Shown here: positions 1-10,400 of the stretch, in pieces
Numbering within the stretch: the first letter of the stretch is position 1
Layout of the letters: every line of letters starts with the position of its first letter
From: Andalucia godoyi
Taxonomy: Eukaryota > Discoba > Jakobea > Jakobida > Andaluciidae
Assembly: GCA_009859145.1 (NCBI GenBank)
Contig: VRVR01000066.1
Span: 1 to 64,000, forward strand
DNA: 64,000 nt
Reading direction: 5' to 3'
Position numbers and translations under genes: made by a program
Notes under the pieces: model-generated
What the model saw: only the letters and a program-made list of their open reading frames with translations
Databases searched by the model: none
What the model was told of the DNA's origin: nothing

Positions 1-923
1 TAGCAAATCTTGACCAATTCAGGTACCATTTTCGGCACAAGTTTCTCGATTTCGTGATCAAAGCCATGCTTCTTCGCGGTTTTTTGATAAGACTTCAAAA
101 ACTCTCGTTGATCGTCCGTCAAATAACCGGCATTCTCATCTTCGACAAATTTCCATAACGTCTGAAAATTTTTCTCGAATGTGAAAGTCGTCTCCTGTTT
201 TGTAGCGATTTTGAATATCATTTCCACAAGGATCACCAAGACATGCTTGACCCATAAACCAGTTACTTTTGTAACATGTGAAAAATCAACAAGCGAAAGA
301 ACATTAACATTCTCTTTTAGGTTGCAGTATGTGAAACCTTTCGGTATCGCAACGAAAAGCCAAGGAATGAATTCTAACGGAATGTGATCTCCATGTTGTT
401 CGAGAGAACCGCGGACGTAAAGGAAATGACCATGTGCCTCACAATCGGGCTGGTAGAAATGAACACGGACAAACAAGTTACCAGCCTCGTCGAATACATG
501 AATTCGAGAAATGTCCTTGTCACCTTCCTTCTCAACGAAAGGATGTATTGTGCAGCGATTTCCCTTCCGACGTTTTTCCGCATTTTGGTTGTAAACCACA
601 GGTGTCATATATTTCCAAGTGCATGAATCCGTTAGGCCTTCAGAAACCTCTGCATCTTCGAGACCTTGAATTCCGACAGAACAAAACAGTAGGTCTACAA
701 CGGCCGCATTCCTTCCATTGACAAGCTTCTGATATGGAACTTCACCGTTTTCGTCTTTATATCCTTTAAACTTCTGAAGTTGTTCATGTCCAGATGTCAC
801 ATTCAGATCGTTACGAACGCATAAATCCTTTTTGGGAATCATTTCTGCCATTTGGTCGATAACTGAGGCTTTGAAAAACAAAGCAGGTACCAAAAAATGA
901 TTTCGTGTTAGATTTAAGAGCAT
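1..923 (-). CDS. Partial unrecognised protein running off the left edge
   Basis: Reading the minus strand from an ATG at 921-923 gives an uninterrupted frame of about 307 codons that leaves the window at base 1, so the C-terminus is missing. An in-frame TGA lies near 993, upstream of this ATG. The translation has even, protein-like composition, for example VVDLLFCSVGIQGLED near 650-700, FLYVRGSLEQHGDHIPLEF near 370-430 and KNFQTLWKFVEDENAGYL near 100-170. No signal peptide or clear membrane segment was seen, although a hydrophobic stretch (VKHVLVILVEMIF) lies near 195-240. I do not recognise the family. It is divergent from the nuclease-like gene starting at 1338. Open frame and composition make coding likely; function is unknown. 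Confidence 0.7.
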   Translation of the reverse strand, partial: MLLNLTRNHFLVPALFFKASVIDQMAEMIPKKDLCVRNDLNVTSGHEQLQKFKGYKDENGEVPYQKLVNGRNAAVVDLLFCSVGIQGLEDAEVSEGLTDSCTWKYMTPVVYNQNAEKRRKGNRCTIHPFVEKEGDKDISRIHVFDEAGNLFVRVHFYQPDCEAHGHFLYVRGSLEQHGDHIPLEFIPWLFVAIPKGFTYCNLKENVNVLSLVDFSHVTKVTGLWVKHVLVILVEMIFKIATKQETTFTFEKNFQTLWKFVEDENAGYLTDDQREFLKSYQKTAKKHGFDHEIEKLVPKMVPELVKIC

Positions 924-1337
924 TCCCAGGGAACCAAGGCAAGAACGTCTTCCGAGGCGAGAACGAATCAACACATCCTGTGTGGTTTGTCATTGTAACA
1001 AGGCCATCCGGCCCCGGAAGACATCGCTCCGGGGAGATCACGTCTTCGGTTCCGGAGGTGGGCCGACCAGCCGTTCGTGGTCCACGGGATTAGAATTTGC
1101 TCGCAAGTCTGTCAAATTTGCATTTTTATTTCTCCGCTTTCAAAAAATCTTTCCAAGGCAAAAAGAATATGGATGCGTGCGGTACGAATCTTTTTGATCG
1201 CTCACCAAAACTTCTTCAGGACCCTCCTCCGGAAGATTTCTGGATTCCTATTGTATGCATTTCGTTCACTTTGGAGCTCGTATTTTTTATTTTCCTTTTC
1301 TTCTTTTGAGATTCATAGTTCTTATGAACAGTGTTGT
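924..1337. other. Intergenic region between two divergent genes
   Basis: This stretch separates the partial minus-strand gene from the plus-strand nuclease-like gene. The plus-strand frame of the latter is open back to 1077, but the protein-like part begins at the ATG pair at 1338 and 1344. The segment 1266-1310 is a sense-strand pyrimidine tract (ttttccttttcttctttt) like those before most genes here. I see nothing else. Confidence 0.5.
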
Positions 1338-2345
1338 ATGTCAATGGAGAACGATAGTTTCCGAGCTGCAGTTCGGAATTTCAATGATGATTTTGAATCT
1401 TCCGCTCAAGTGCGACAGCTGATAGCCTCCGTTCATCGGGATGTTTTTATTGCTGCAGTTCGTAACCACTGGGGTAATGAGGGCTGGCAACTAAGTACTC
1501 TTAAGAATTATTATTCAAGAGCGCAAACTGGAAGCAGCACGCCGTTGCCAACCAGTTTTGTCGGCAGGATGATGGAATGGTTCAACATGATTCGAGCTGC
1601 GAGAAATGGAACCGAAGACCTGAACAGACGTTTCGAGAATTTCGGTCTTCCCAGTGACAGCGACGACAGCGACAGCGACGACAGTGACAGCGACGACAGT
1701 GACAACGAAAAATTTCACGAGGACATTTTTCGAGAACACGAGTTAATTGCTCTCCGAAGCATCTGTCGTGGGGCAAATTGTTGGTTAGGTTTTAATGCGT
1801 CGGGCTACAACACTGCGTTGCTAGCTAACTACGAAGCCGAGTTGAAAAGTTCTGTGGTTCGACTACTCGCGGGATGGGTTCTGGGGCCTGTGGCAATTCG
1901 CCTGGAACACCGCATTTCGCTGAATGATTCCTATGTGTTACTCGACATCGCACTTTTTGACTCGAGAGTAGCAAACTCCGAGAATGCTTTGGTGGTGTTT
2001 GAGCTCAAACACCATCATGCTCTTCGACCTCTACAATGGAATCAGATTGGCGAGGATATGTTCAAGCTTCACCAGGTACTGCATCAGCATCCAGAAGTTG
2101 AGAATGCATTCTTCGGATTCTGCTTTGACGTTCCAGAAACCTCCAGAGAAGTGCCTCCGGTGGTCCGGAAGTTTTTGGATGTTGTCAAAGAAGGCAGTTT
2201 TATTCATTCTTCTGGAGCCCGTATAAAGCTCGGGGATAATGTGAAGTTTCCAGAACAGCTCATCGATGAAGATCCAAGAAAATATTGTTTGTCTGCGGCT
2301 GGAATTGGACGATGCGTATTTTTTGTGAAGATATTGCGCCAATAA
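1338..2345 (+). CDS. PD-(D/E)XK nuclease-like protein with Ser/Asp-rich linker
   Basis: The frame encodes about 335 residues from the ATG at 1338 (MSMENDSF). A longer frame back to 1077 is open, but it is not protein-like and precedes the T/C-rich leader. The N-terminal ~100 residues are helical and unrecognised. A linker of repeated Ser-Asp-Ser-Asp-Asp units follows at about residues 106-122. The C-terminal half contains YVLLDIALFDSRVANSEN followed by LVVFELKHHHA, which fits the D...E-x-K core of restriction-endonuclease-like (PD-(D/E)XK) folds; an upstream acidic residue in RLEHRIS could complete it. Such domains occur alone or fused to kinases in eukaryotic effectors and mobile elements, and one of those is at 59.3-61.3 kb. 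The nuclease assignment is inferred from the motif only. Confidence 0.6.
   Translation: MSMENDSFRAAVRNFNDDFESSAQVRQLIASVHRDVFIAAVRNHWGNEGWQLSTLKNYYSRAQTGSSTPLPTSFVGRMMEWFNMIRAARNGTEDLNRRFENFGLPSDSDDSDSDDSDSDDSDNEKFHEDIFREHELIALRSICRGANCWLGFNASGYNTALLANYEAELKSSVVRLLAGWVLGPVAIRLEHRISLNDSYVLLDIALFDSRVANSENALVVFELKHHHALRPLQWNQIGEDMFKLHQVLHQHPEVENAFFGFCFDVPETSREVPPVVRKFLDVVKEGSFIHSSGARIKLGDNVKFPEQLIDEDPRKYCLSAAGIGRCVFFVKILRQ
1653..1703 (+). repeat. In-gene minisatellite encoding a Ser/Asp tract
   Basis: Units of 15-18 bases (agtgacagcgacgac and variants) are repeated about three times inside the nuclease-like gene and encode the S-D-S-D-D linker. Such acidic serine runs are typical casein kinase 2 targets. 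The unit structure suggests the linker length can change by slippage. Confidence 0.75.
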
Positions 2346-3669
2346 ACATGTCGTTTCATTTCCCAGTTGTTTGCAGATTCTTCTTGCTCAAATATCCTTT
2401 TGCGGCAATGTTCTTTGATTATATAAGGCAATTGCCGCAACCCCCGCAAACCGAGCAACCCTTGGATGAAGTTGCAGAAGATGCGTTGTTCAGCCAGTGA
2501 TTGCCGGTGCAATGTTATTAAGTAATGGAAGCTCGACAGTGCTTGCAGCGAACCGCTCCAACAAACCAACACCAACTTCCGTCAGAACCTGTTTGTTGTT
2601 TGGGCCAGAGCTATAACATCACGGTAAACCCCAGAGTCTGCAATTTTCCACACTTATTTTTTTTTTAAAAATCTTTTCTTGTTTATTTACATTTTAATAG
2701 GGCCCAGAGATCCATTTGTCCAAGCTCCAATCTCCGATCTTGGAGCCGAACCATTTTGCTCGATCAACCGATACTGCTTTGTGGATGACATCTCAGACTT
2801 TTGTCGTACGGAGGAAATTGATTGCAACTCGGATCTAGCAGATGACGCTCAGTTCGAGAGGACCCACCTTCCTCTCAGTATGCCCCTCGATCTGTAACGA
2901 CAGTACATCAGCAGATACATTGCTGCGAATACAAGAACATTTTACCGCGTCCAGCATTCCATATACGGGGGTTTATTGTGCTCGCCGTGCACTGCGTTCT
3001 TTTTTCCACTGCATCTCGCGGGTCCATGCCTCTTTTGAAAGCCGATTGACAAGCGAGTTTGCAAATTTGTTGTATGCAAAGAAAACGACCTGAAGCTTCA
3101 CTCCTTGGCAATAAAGTGCTCTATTATTTTAATATTTACTCTCTATCTTTATTATTCCACAATCTCATACTGTTATGTCTTGATATAATCTGCTTCAAGG
3201 CTTAATATGAAGGGTTTGTGTCGAGTGCAGTTGATAATTTGGATGTTCATGAGTGAAAAGAACACGATCGACAAATCGCAATTGGTTGGAAGCCGATCTT
3301 TCGACGCATCATTTTCAGAAAGACTGACTTTTCCACGAGCTTGTAAACAGAAGAAGACCAGCGTCAGGGCCTTTTTCCAGATGGCTTTCATGGCGCGTGT
3401 GTGATTCTGACTAGACGATCTGAACACATTTGGGATATTCAAATACACTGTCATCATCTTTTACAGTGGTCTACTGAAATTTAGTATCTTTCACGACATC
3501 AATTATGTCTATTCTCAGTTTGGAAAGCAGTTTATTAAAAAGGATCCGATGAGGACAAGGCACACAAGATTGAAGAAGAATCAGGTTTCTGTTTTTCTTG
3601 TGGACTGTAGGCAAAAGATCAAAAACTATAAAATGCTATGCTGTCCAATTGCCAGGTTGTTCGGTAGCT
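2346..3669. other. Gene-poor stretch with two weak coding candidates
   Basis: No gene is supported with confidence. A 50-codon frame starts at the ATG at 2348, three bases after the nuclease gene's stop, and ends at 2500; it contains QLPQPPQTEQPLDEVAEDA. A second open piece, 2701-2897, begins right after a T-rich tract ending in 'ttttaatag' (about 2650-2700). This resembles a 3' splice site, so it might be the last exon of an unmodelled gene. A possible poly(A) signal (aataaa) lies near 3111. The remainder, 2900-3669, shows nothing I can support. Confidence 0.35.
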
Positions 3670-4161
3670 TCAACCAAAAACAGCGTTTATCAAGGAAGGA
3701 AGTACTGGACCCAGAGTAGAAAGAGCTGTGCCGAGGTCTGTCAAGCCAGCGAAATGCTTTGACACGACCCCCAACAACACGAGAAGCAGCATGAGACCGA
3801 TGTTCCATTTCAAAATCTTCCACTTTTGTTCGTAATATCGGGCAACGTATATATCTGTCGGCATCGGGGTGTTTGGGAGGAAAATTGCACGAAAATGACG
3901 ATCAGTCAAAATTGCTTGATCACCTGAGAGACCCGCAGCCCGACGAATTGCTGTCTCCACTATCTCCATAGACTGATTCGTGCCCGTTGGAATAACGAAT
4001 TCCGAACAAAGCCCGAATTTGCACATACCTCTCTGAAACCAACGGAAATCGCAAAATATAAACAAAATCATCCAAAGATACGGAACAACGCCGGCTGGCA
4101 GAATTAAAGGAGCCAGCAAAGCGTATATACCCACATGGTGCGGAACATAAATCGACGTCAT
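3670..4161 (-). CDS. Small membrane protein, unrecognised
   Basis: The minus-strand frame encodes 163 residues from an ATG at 4161 (MTSIYVPHHVG) to a TGA at 3670. The frame is open further upstream, but with only a non-ATG start. Residues 9-40 (YALLAPLILPAGVVPYLWMILFIF) and about 119-138 (IGLMLLLVLLGVVSKHF) are two clear hydrophobic segments. The stretch between them has several Cys and charged residues (CDFRWFQRGMCKFG). The C-terminus is mildly hydrophobic. This predicts two membrane spans joined by a ~75-residue loop. Upstream on the minus strand is a pyrimidine-rich leader (4190-4330 read in reverse). No family is recognised. Confidence 0.6.
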   Translation of the reverse strand: MTSIYVPHHVGIYALLAPLILPAGVVPYLWMILFIFCDFRWFQRGMCKFGLCSEFVIPTGTNQSMEIVETAIRRAAGLSGDQAILTDRHFRAIFLPNTPMPTDIYVARYYEQKWKILKWNIGLMLLLVLLGVVSKHFAGLTDLGTALSTLGPVLPSLINAVFG

Positions 4162-4346
4162 CTTCTGGAACGAAGAAATACACTTCAATGAAGGAAAGGA
4201 AAAAGGTTAACAGACACGGGGTTAAAAAACGCGCGGAGAGTAAGAAGGAAAAGTGGAGTTAAAAAGGAGCAATGACTTAAAGGAATAAAAAGTATGGAAA
4301 AAGAAAAGAAGAATCTCGAAGGGAGAAGAAAAAGAGGAACGCGTCC

Positions 4347-4577
4347 TTAAGCATGTGCGCCACGTAAGCACTTCAAGTGAGTTGGCGTATGCGCGGGATA
4401 CATCCTGTCGACGGCGAAGACGAGCAGCCCGTCAAAAAAAACCGGTGTCGGGTGATCCGCCTCCGGTCCCAGCAGACAACTGGCAGAATCCATCCGACCT
4501 TCGAGTTGAACCAGAATAACTCGATTCGCCGACAGTGCTTTGACGGCAAGATCTGGGCTGCGTGTGATCAGAGGCAT
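4347..4577 (-). CDS. Short ORF, possibly an exon or gene remnant
   Basis: This minus-strand frame has 76 codons from an ATG at 4577 to a TAA at 4347, with an in-frame TGA just upstream. The translation has balanced composition (for example SANRVILVQLEGRMDSASCL) and is more G+C-rich than its surroundings, which suggests past or present coding. It lacks a leader like that of other genes here. It is not recognised and could be a terminal exon or a pseudogene fragment. Confidence 0.3.
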   Translation of the reverse strand: MPLITRSPDLAVKALSANRVILVQLEGRMDSASCLLGPEADHPTPVFFDGLLVFAVDRMYPAHTPTHLKCLRGAHA

Positions 4578-6037
4578 CCTTGGTTCTGTTATAGCAGATC
4601 ATCAAATCCGGTCATCGTTCGACGAAGAGGAAGCCCTGTTCTCCTTTTTTTTAAAGTGGAATTGTTGTGTGTTCGAACTTTAACGTTTTTGGTTCGTTTC
4701 TGGAAACAAACTGGTTTCCCTTCTCGCTGGCACTCTTTTTTGGCAAAGTGTGCTGGAACATATTGGTCTTTTGGATGTTTTTGAGTGGAGTACACAATTG
4801 ATTGAAAGCCTATGCTGCGCAACCTTCGAGACACCTTTTTGGAAAGTGGCTTTCCATGAGCATGTGAAATGGTGGAAGACTGGTGCCACGGCGCCCTTGC
4901 TTCTGGGCAAGACAATGCGAACACAACTGGATTTCACGAGGAACGGAAACGTGCAAGATCTTCCGTTCTCCTAACATCAAAACATACACAAATATCAAAG
5001 TAGCAGTCAACAGTTCCATTCCACCACGACATCGAGTGACCATGTCTTGCATGTCCAGTGCGATTTCGAATTGTAAATTTCTGTCAATGCCATATAAAAA
5101 CACTTGCTGCAAAAGACACCAATCAAAACGCTATGGGTGGAAAACAAGTAGCACATCTGAACCGTTCTTCTTATGTAGCGTTCGTCATTAGCTCAAAATA
5201 CTACATAACGAAGAGGAAAGAACGAACAAGGAGAGAAAGAAACTAACGGAGGGAAGAAGTTAACCAGACAGGATGGATTGAAACAGAAGAAGACAATAAA
5301 AACGAACAAAGAAAAGCGTGTCATTCAATCAGAAACGGTGAGCTCTGCAAGCAACCACGAACACCGAGACAAGCTATGATCTTGGTGGGAGTGAAGCCTG
5401 CATTCTGCCACATCATCATCGTCGGAACGAGGCATTGAAATCATCCGTTGTCCGCTCGATTTTCAAGAAGATTAACTTGCAATAAACGCTCCCAGAGAAA
5501 GTGCGCACCTATGAGAACTGTTAACAGATGGATCTTCAATTCTGCATTTCACGGAAATAATACATGGGCATTGATTTCTTAAACTAAGACTGGAATCATA
5601 TTCTTCCATAGCGATACGAATGCGCGAATTGAAAAATAAAACTGGACATCATCATTTTCCTAATCTCGCCATGTCAAGCTCCACAACAGCCAGTTTTCGG
5701 CTCTATCCCATTGACCGTCGAATGCATCGTTGATCACCGCTCGCTGTCAGTGACTGAATTTTCGAGATTCTCCATCGGCATGAAACATGCGGGAATGCTG
5801 CGACCTCACGTGCACACACTGTAACGCGATCGTTACCTTGTCCATGGAAACCATGTGCAACCTGCATCCGAAGCTCGTCTGCACATTTGAAAGTGGTAGG
5901 AGTCGCTGGCGTCATGTCGATTCTCAGTCAAATGTACACAACGGCGAAACCATGACATTGAAGAAAAAGTTCAAGAACAGAAACAAACCACGAAAACTTG
6001 AAGGGCATACCAGCGGTTTTTCGTTTGTGGGGTAGCA

Positions 6038-6105
6038 GAGCCTCAAATGCTCGAGTCGTCTGCCGGACCTCAGTGCGATCCGAAGGCGACACCTGTCGAT
6101 CTCTG
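6038..6105 (+). repeat. Copy 1 of a dispersed repeat shared with 58.6 kb
   Basis: The 22 bases at 6038-6059, beginning gagcctcaaatgctcgag, recur identically at 58575-58596. They are followed in both places by a near-identical 'GCCGGACCTC' block. Another block, 'gcgatccg...cgacac.tgtcga', then follows at both sites, separated by extra DNA in the second copy. This points to a dispersed or duplicated sequence, now degenerate. Confidence 0.75.
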
Positions 6106-6781
6106 TGGTTCCGTGTCAATTGTACGAAATGCGTTGGATGCTGCCTTTCAAATTCAACGGTTTTCGTTTCCGAAACAAAATTGGATGGATCGGGATCGTT
6201 CTTGCAATTGTGCATCACTTAAGACAAAACGAAACACCAAAGTCGGAGACATCAAGTCTGCTTCGGATCTTGCAAGACAAAGGAGTTTCAGTTGATCCGA
6301 CTGCAGTGCGCATCATCCGAGAACATGCTCTTTCCTCTGCTGCTGCTGCACCGAGTGTTCTCATCGTGCACTGGATTCATTCTGGAATATTTTTGGTATG
6401 CTTACTGCACGCTCTCCAAAACGAGAGGCGCAACACCGACAGTGAAGGAGTTCACAGCGGTGATTGCTTCTCATGGGAACTGCAGTGCATTTCTTGACTG
6501 GCTTCGCACTTCATATTTATCGATTGTGACAAACGCAATGCATTCGTTTGGAAACAATACATGCAGCAATACTCTCCGCAAATGTCTTTGATGTGACGTA
6601 TTTTTTGCATTATCAAGCAGTGATGCCGTCGCTTCTCGATATTTATGTAATTTCCAATCACTTGCATATTTAACTTCTCACATGTAATAGGAGAGATATT
6701 TGACCAAATCAAGCTGACAAGGACCATCTCTTTACAAGTTGAAAGATTGCTTCGGTTGCGAATTATGTTGCTAATGAACAG

Positions 6782-6935
6782 TTTACTTCGGACAGAAGCA
6801 AGTATCAGCAGTGGCAGCAAGAAATGCGATTCGAAGGAGAAGCGGACAAGCATTCCAAGGATCTAGCGAAACAATCATCTCCAGAACCGACGGCGGCTCC
6901 TAACATGACAGGGCAGAGCGCAGTGTCCTCGTAGA
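6782..6935 (+). CDS. Possible 3'-terminal exon, Gln/Ser-rich
   Basis: An open plus-strand frame of about 50 codons reads SDRSKYQQWQQEMRFEGEAD and ends PTAAPNMTGQSAVSS before a TAG at 6933. It follows an AG preceded by mixed sequence ('gctaatgaacag') that could be a splice acceptor. The composition is protein-like, but no upstream exon could be joined with confidence. It may be the end of a spliced or decayed gene. Confidence 0.25.
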
Positions 6936-7491
6936 ATGGATGACTGTCTTGATGCGCATAATCCTGTTGTGAACCAGAGTTTCACTCATGGTCTTCCATC
7001 GGAATTATCGCAGGATCGTACGTTAACAGTTTCACGTCCGACGTCAAATGAAGATCTCGGCTTGACTTCTTTCAGTAATGTGTCATCTAGTACTCGTGGC
7101 TCCGTGTTGAGGGTACCGCAACCAAGCGTCCGTGGAGAAGAATTTATTGGAAGGAAAGTAACACTACACATGCGAACTATTGTCAAATGGGCTGTTGTTT
7201 ACTGCTACTTGTAATTACTGTACAACACATACGAAACACACATGAAACATGATTAACCACCAATAAACATCAACATATCACAAAGAAAACATAAGGATGT
7301 CAGGCGGAAAAGAAAACATCTGAGTTGAAAATAACAAAGAAACTTGTGAAAGGCGTTTTCTCTCTGAGCTGAAGTCAAACGCAACAGTCACACCTGTACC
7401 ATAAACGTAGAATGTAAAACAGCATTACATAATCTAAAAGGCTCAATGATCAATGCAATCGCTCTGAAAGCTCCAAGCGTTCCGAGGAGCT

Positions 7492-10400
7492 TCAATCGTC
7501 ACGGAAAGCATCGAGCCCCTTATTGACTGATGGGTGGGTACTGCCATGATAGCGAAGAAAAGACAATACTTGGCGATCCACCGTCGACAAGTGAACTTCA
7601 CTTCCAGATAGTATTGCAAAAAGCTCTGAAGCGATCTCAACAATGCGACCGAACAGATCGCCATTCTTTCCACATTGGCTCAAGAGAAGGTAGATGAGTG
7701 CGTATTTTTCATACCGGACGCAGAGTTCTTCGAAAAAGATGTCGGATAGAGGTGATGCATGGCAAGCCAGGTTGCGGAAGAATCGCAAGACAAAGAACAT
7801 GCACATCCTGTTTGGACGGCACCGCCGTTTGTACGCAGAGATGTTATTGTACGGGTGAAGACTTTTCGAAATTAGAACCTTTTCAAACGAAATAGAGTTC
7901 AATATTCCATCAAGCAATGGAGCCGCAGAAGCTGCAACAATCGCCCGTTGGTCCACATTCACTTGCATCAAATAATGAAGTGCCAATGAGTGATTCTCGC
8001 ACTCAAACCTTCCGAAGTCCAAATCGCTCTTGACTTTGATGTCGCTGTAAAGATCTGTCAGTGGCTGAACAATATCCACAATGAATTGGATACAGTGCTT
8101 TCCGTCCCAGAAAAACGGGTGCTGTAGAACGTCTCTCATACGTGGACGGTGCGTGTAATTGTATGCTGTCATGCTTTTCACAAGGTGCGAGAACAGAATA
8201 CGTGACGTTCCTTCAGAGTGGACCTCTGTAGCCAAATGAATGGCAATGCGACCATCGCGTATATCCTGCATATCGCGGTCCACCATTTCGTTATACAAAT
8301 GAGAACTGTCCTGCGAGTCTTTCGAAGAAAACAAATCATCGCCACCAGAAAAGTATTGACAAGCATTTTTCAGATACTCGCACGTTAAAGATCCAGTACC
8401 TTGCTGCATTTGCGAAAGATAGACCATCGTCCACCCCAGACTGAAGACATCTGATCGATACGTTCGCAGCGCCGGCTCGTTCACGAATTCCGGAGGGCGC
8501 CACCAAGGAGTTCCAAGTTGATGATGAGGATCCATACCAGAGTCAACATACGTTTCAGCCTCCGCATGCACAGACGAAATGCCAAAATCTGTTAGACGAA
8601 ACACAAAATGCCCGTTGACGATATCCAAGAGAACATTCCGTGGTTTAATGTCGCGATGAATCAAATTCGATGCGTGCAAAGCCCGAACTGTTTGGGCTAA
8701 GAGTTTCAATTGTTGAAACAACATCTTTGATGATAGATTCTCATGAATTTTGGAAACTTTGCGGAAAACATCGCCGTCTGGATGGTAGGGCATAACCAAC
8801 GCCTTCTGCTTCTGCAGGACACGCCGACCATAGCTGCCGGAATCGACAGTACCCACATGAAAAACACGGACTAAACTCGGAAATTGTGAAGTAGGATTTC
8901 GAGGGATCAGGCCAAACAGCGTTTCCTCGTCCAACTGCACCACCTGTTCTGCAAAGAATCGACGCGCACTACCTTTCTCCACACTCTCCACACCTGATGG
9001 TCGGAATACCTTCACTGCTGTCGGGCCATGAATTTCACTTAATCCACGATATAAAATTCCTTCGGTCCCGCTGCCAATCTTGTTTCGCACAGAAAATAAG
9101 CACACTGGCCGGCCAGAAGCCACAACGACCATGAGAGAGTCTTCATTCTGTTGCATGAACAATGCATCGTCAGTGAATAATCTCCGTAATGTCTGGAAGA
9201 ATGATGCATAGCGTTCACCCAAGGGCACGATTTCATCTTCAACAATGATGCCGTCGCGATATGTTCTGAATTCAACATTCCCGTCTGCTTTCACCTTCAC
9301 AATGCCTGATGGTGTCTCGGACACAAACCTGCCCTCGATCATGACGCCATCTTTGATCCAAGATTGCTTCGCATCGCACGCATCTGACAAACAACCTTCT
9401 CGGACGTGACCTGAGAACTGCGCAATCAGTTCGAATGATGACACGTCAAACAACAATATTTCCCCGTCATCTGAGTCGGCGCACACAGTAAATGAATGCA
9501 TCATTTGCGAGTTCCCAACCAAGGTGTGCGATCCCATGCACAAGCGTAATCCTTGAGTAACAGTTCTCCAATCAGGATACAGACGCAAATCAGTACAATT
9601 TGCAGAGACAGTGCACCGCAAATCGCCATGAGATGCTGGCGCAATAATAAATCCGTTCTGCGATGACCAGGTGACAGCTTCGCAACCGATAGAAGAGAGA
9701 CGTTGCCGCTCTTCACCATCAAGGGTCCAAAGACCGTATCGCATTTTCTCGATCTGGCCTTCATAGCGTTCCACGGAAACACAAAGAAGGACACGAGAAC
9801 CCCATCGAAACCATAAATGCATCCAACGATTCGGACCCATTTCTACATGATGGAGACAGAATATTTGACGATCCGATGGTGTCACACACTTCAACGTTTC
9901 ATCAACTACGGTTTCTGGGACTCCTAAGCCATAAACATGCAAGACGTCCTCTACAAAATAGAATTCAAGCGATGCATTCTCAGAGCGATTTAAATTCCCA
10001 AAGTTTTGCGGAAAATCGTTGGTAACATCATACTCGAAATAACCCACAACGAACTTGTTTCCGAGATTGTCGAACGAGACGCCATACACTGGCTCATGCA
10101 TAACATGCAAATCAAATGAAGATGGAGGGGAAAAGAAAAGTCCAAACAGCGCGGGACGGTTATAAAGGAAAGAATTAGGAGAAATACAAGCAAAAACGCA
10201 GAGATCGTCTTCCACTCGTTTTCTGATAGAACTTGGCAATGAAATGTCATCCTTCAAAGATAGACAACGATCAAATTTCCACAATGACGCATGTTCGAGA
10301 TGAAATATCCAATCACATTGGACATGTTCGGCATCTGGTACTTTGCGATGCAAAAGGGGTTTCATAGCCCACGGCAACGAGCTAATACTGTCTTTTGAAG

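Larger units (their letters stand above)
4162..7491. other. 3.3-kb gene-poor stretch with possible exons and relics
   Basis: No long intact gene is visible. Candidates are listed separately at 4347-4577 and 6782-6935. A hydrophobic minus-strand frame, 4810-5052, begins near MQDMVTRC and MELLTATLIFVYVLML and could be an exon. The block 5930-6300 has overlapping frames that look like frameshifted fragments; 6038-6105 is a repeat shared with 58.6 kb. A plus-strand frame at 6936-7214 (92 codons, from an ATG) is Ser/Thr-rich and of uncertain reality. The rest shows nothing recognisable. Confidence 0.4.

Noticed and set aside
1077-1337. Longer N-terminus of the nuclease-like protein
   Set aside because: The frame is open, but this part encodes a run of Phe, Ser and Leu from the pyrimidine-rich leader and its first codons are not protein-like. 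The ATG at 1338 is preferred.
2346-3038. Continuation of the nuclease-like gene through several TAA codons
   Set aside because: The frame lacks TGA and TAG for about 690 bases, but it holds about five TAA codons and low-quality translation, so chance is more likely.
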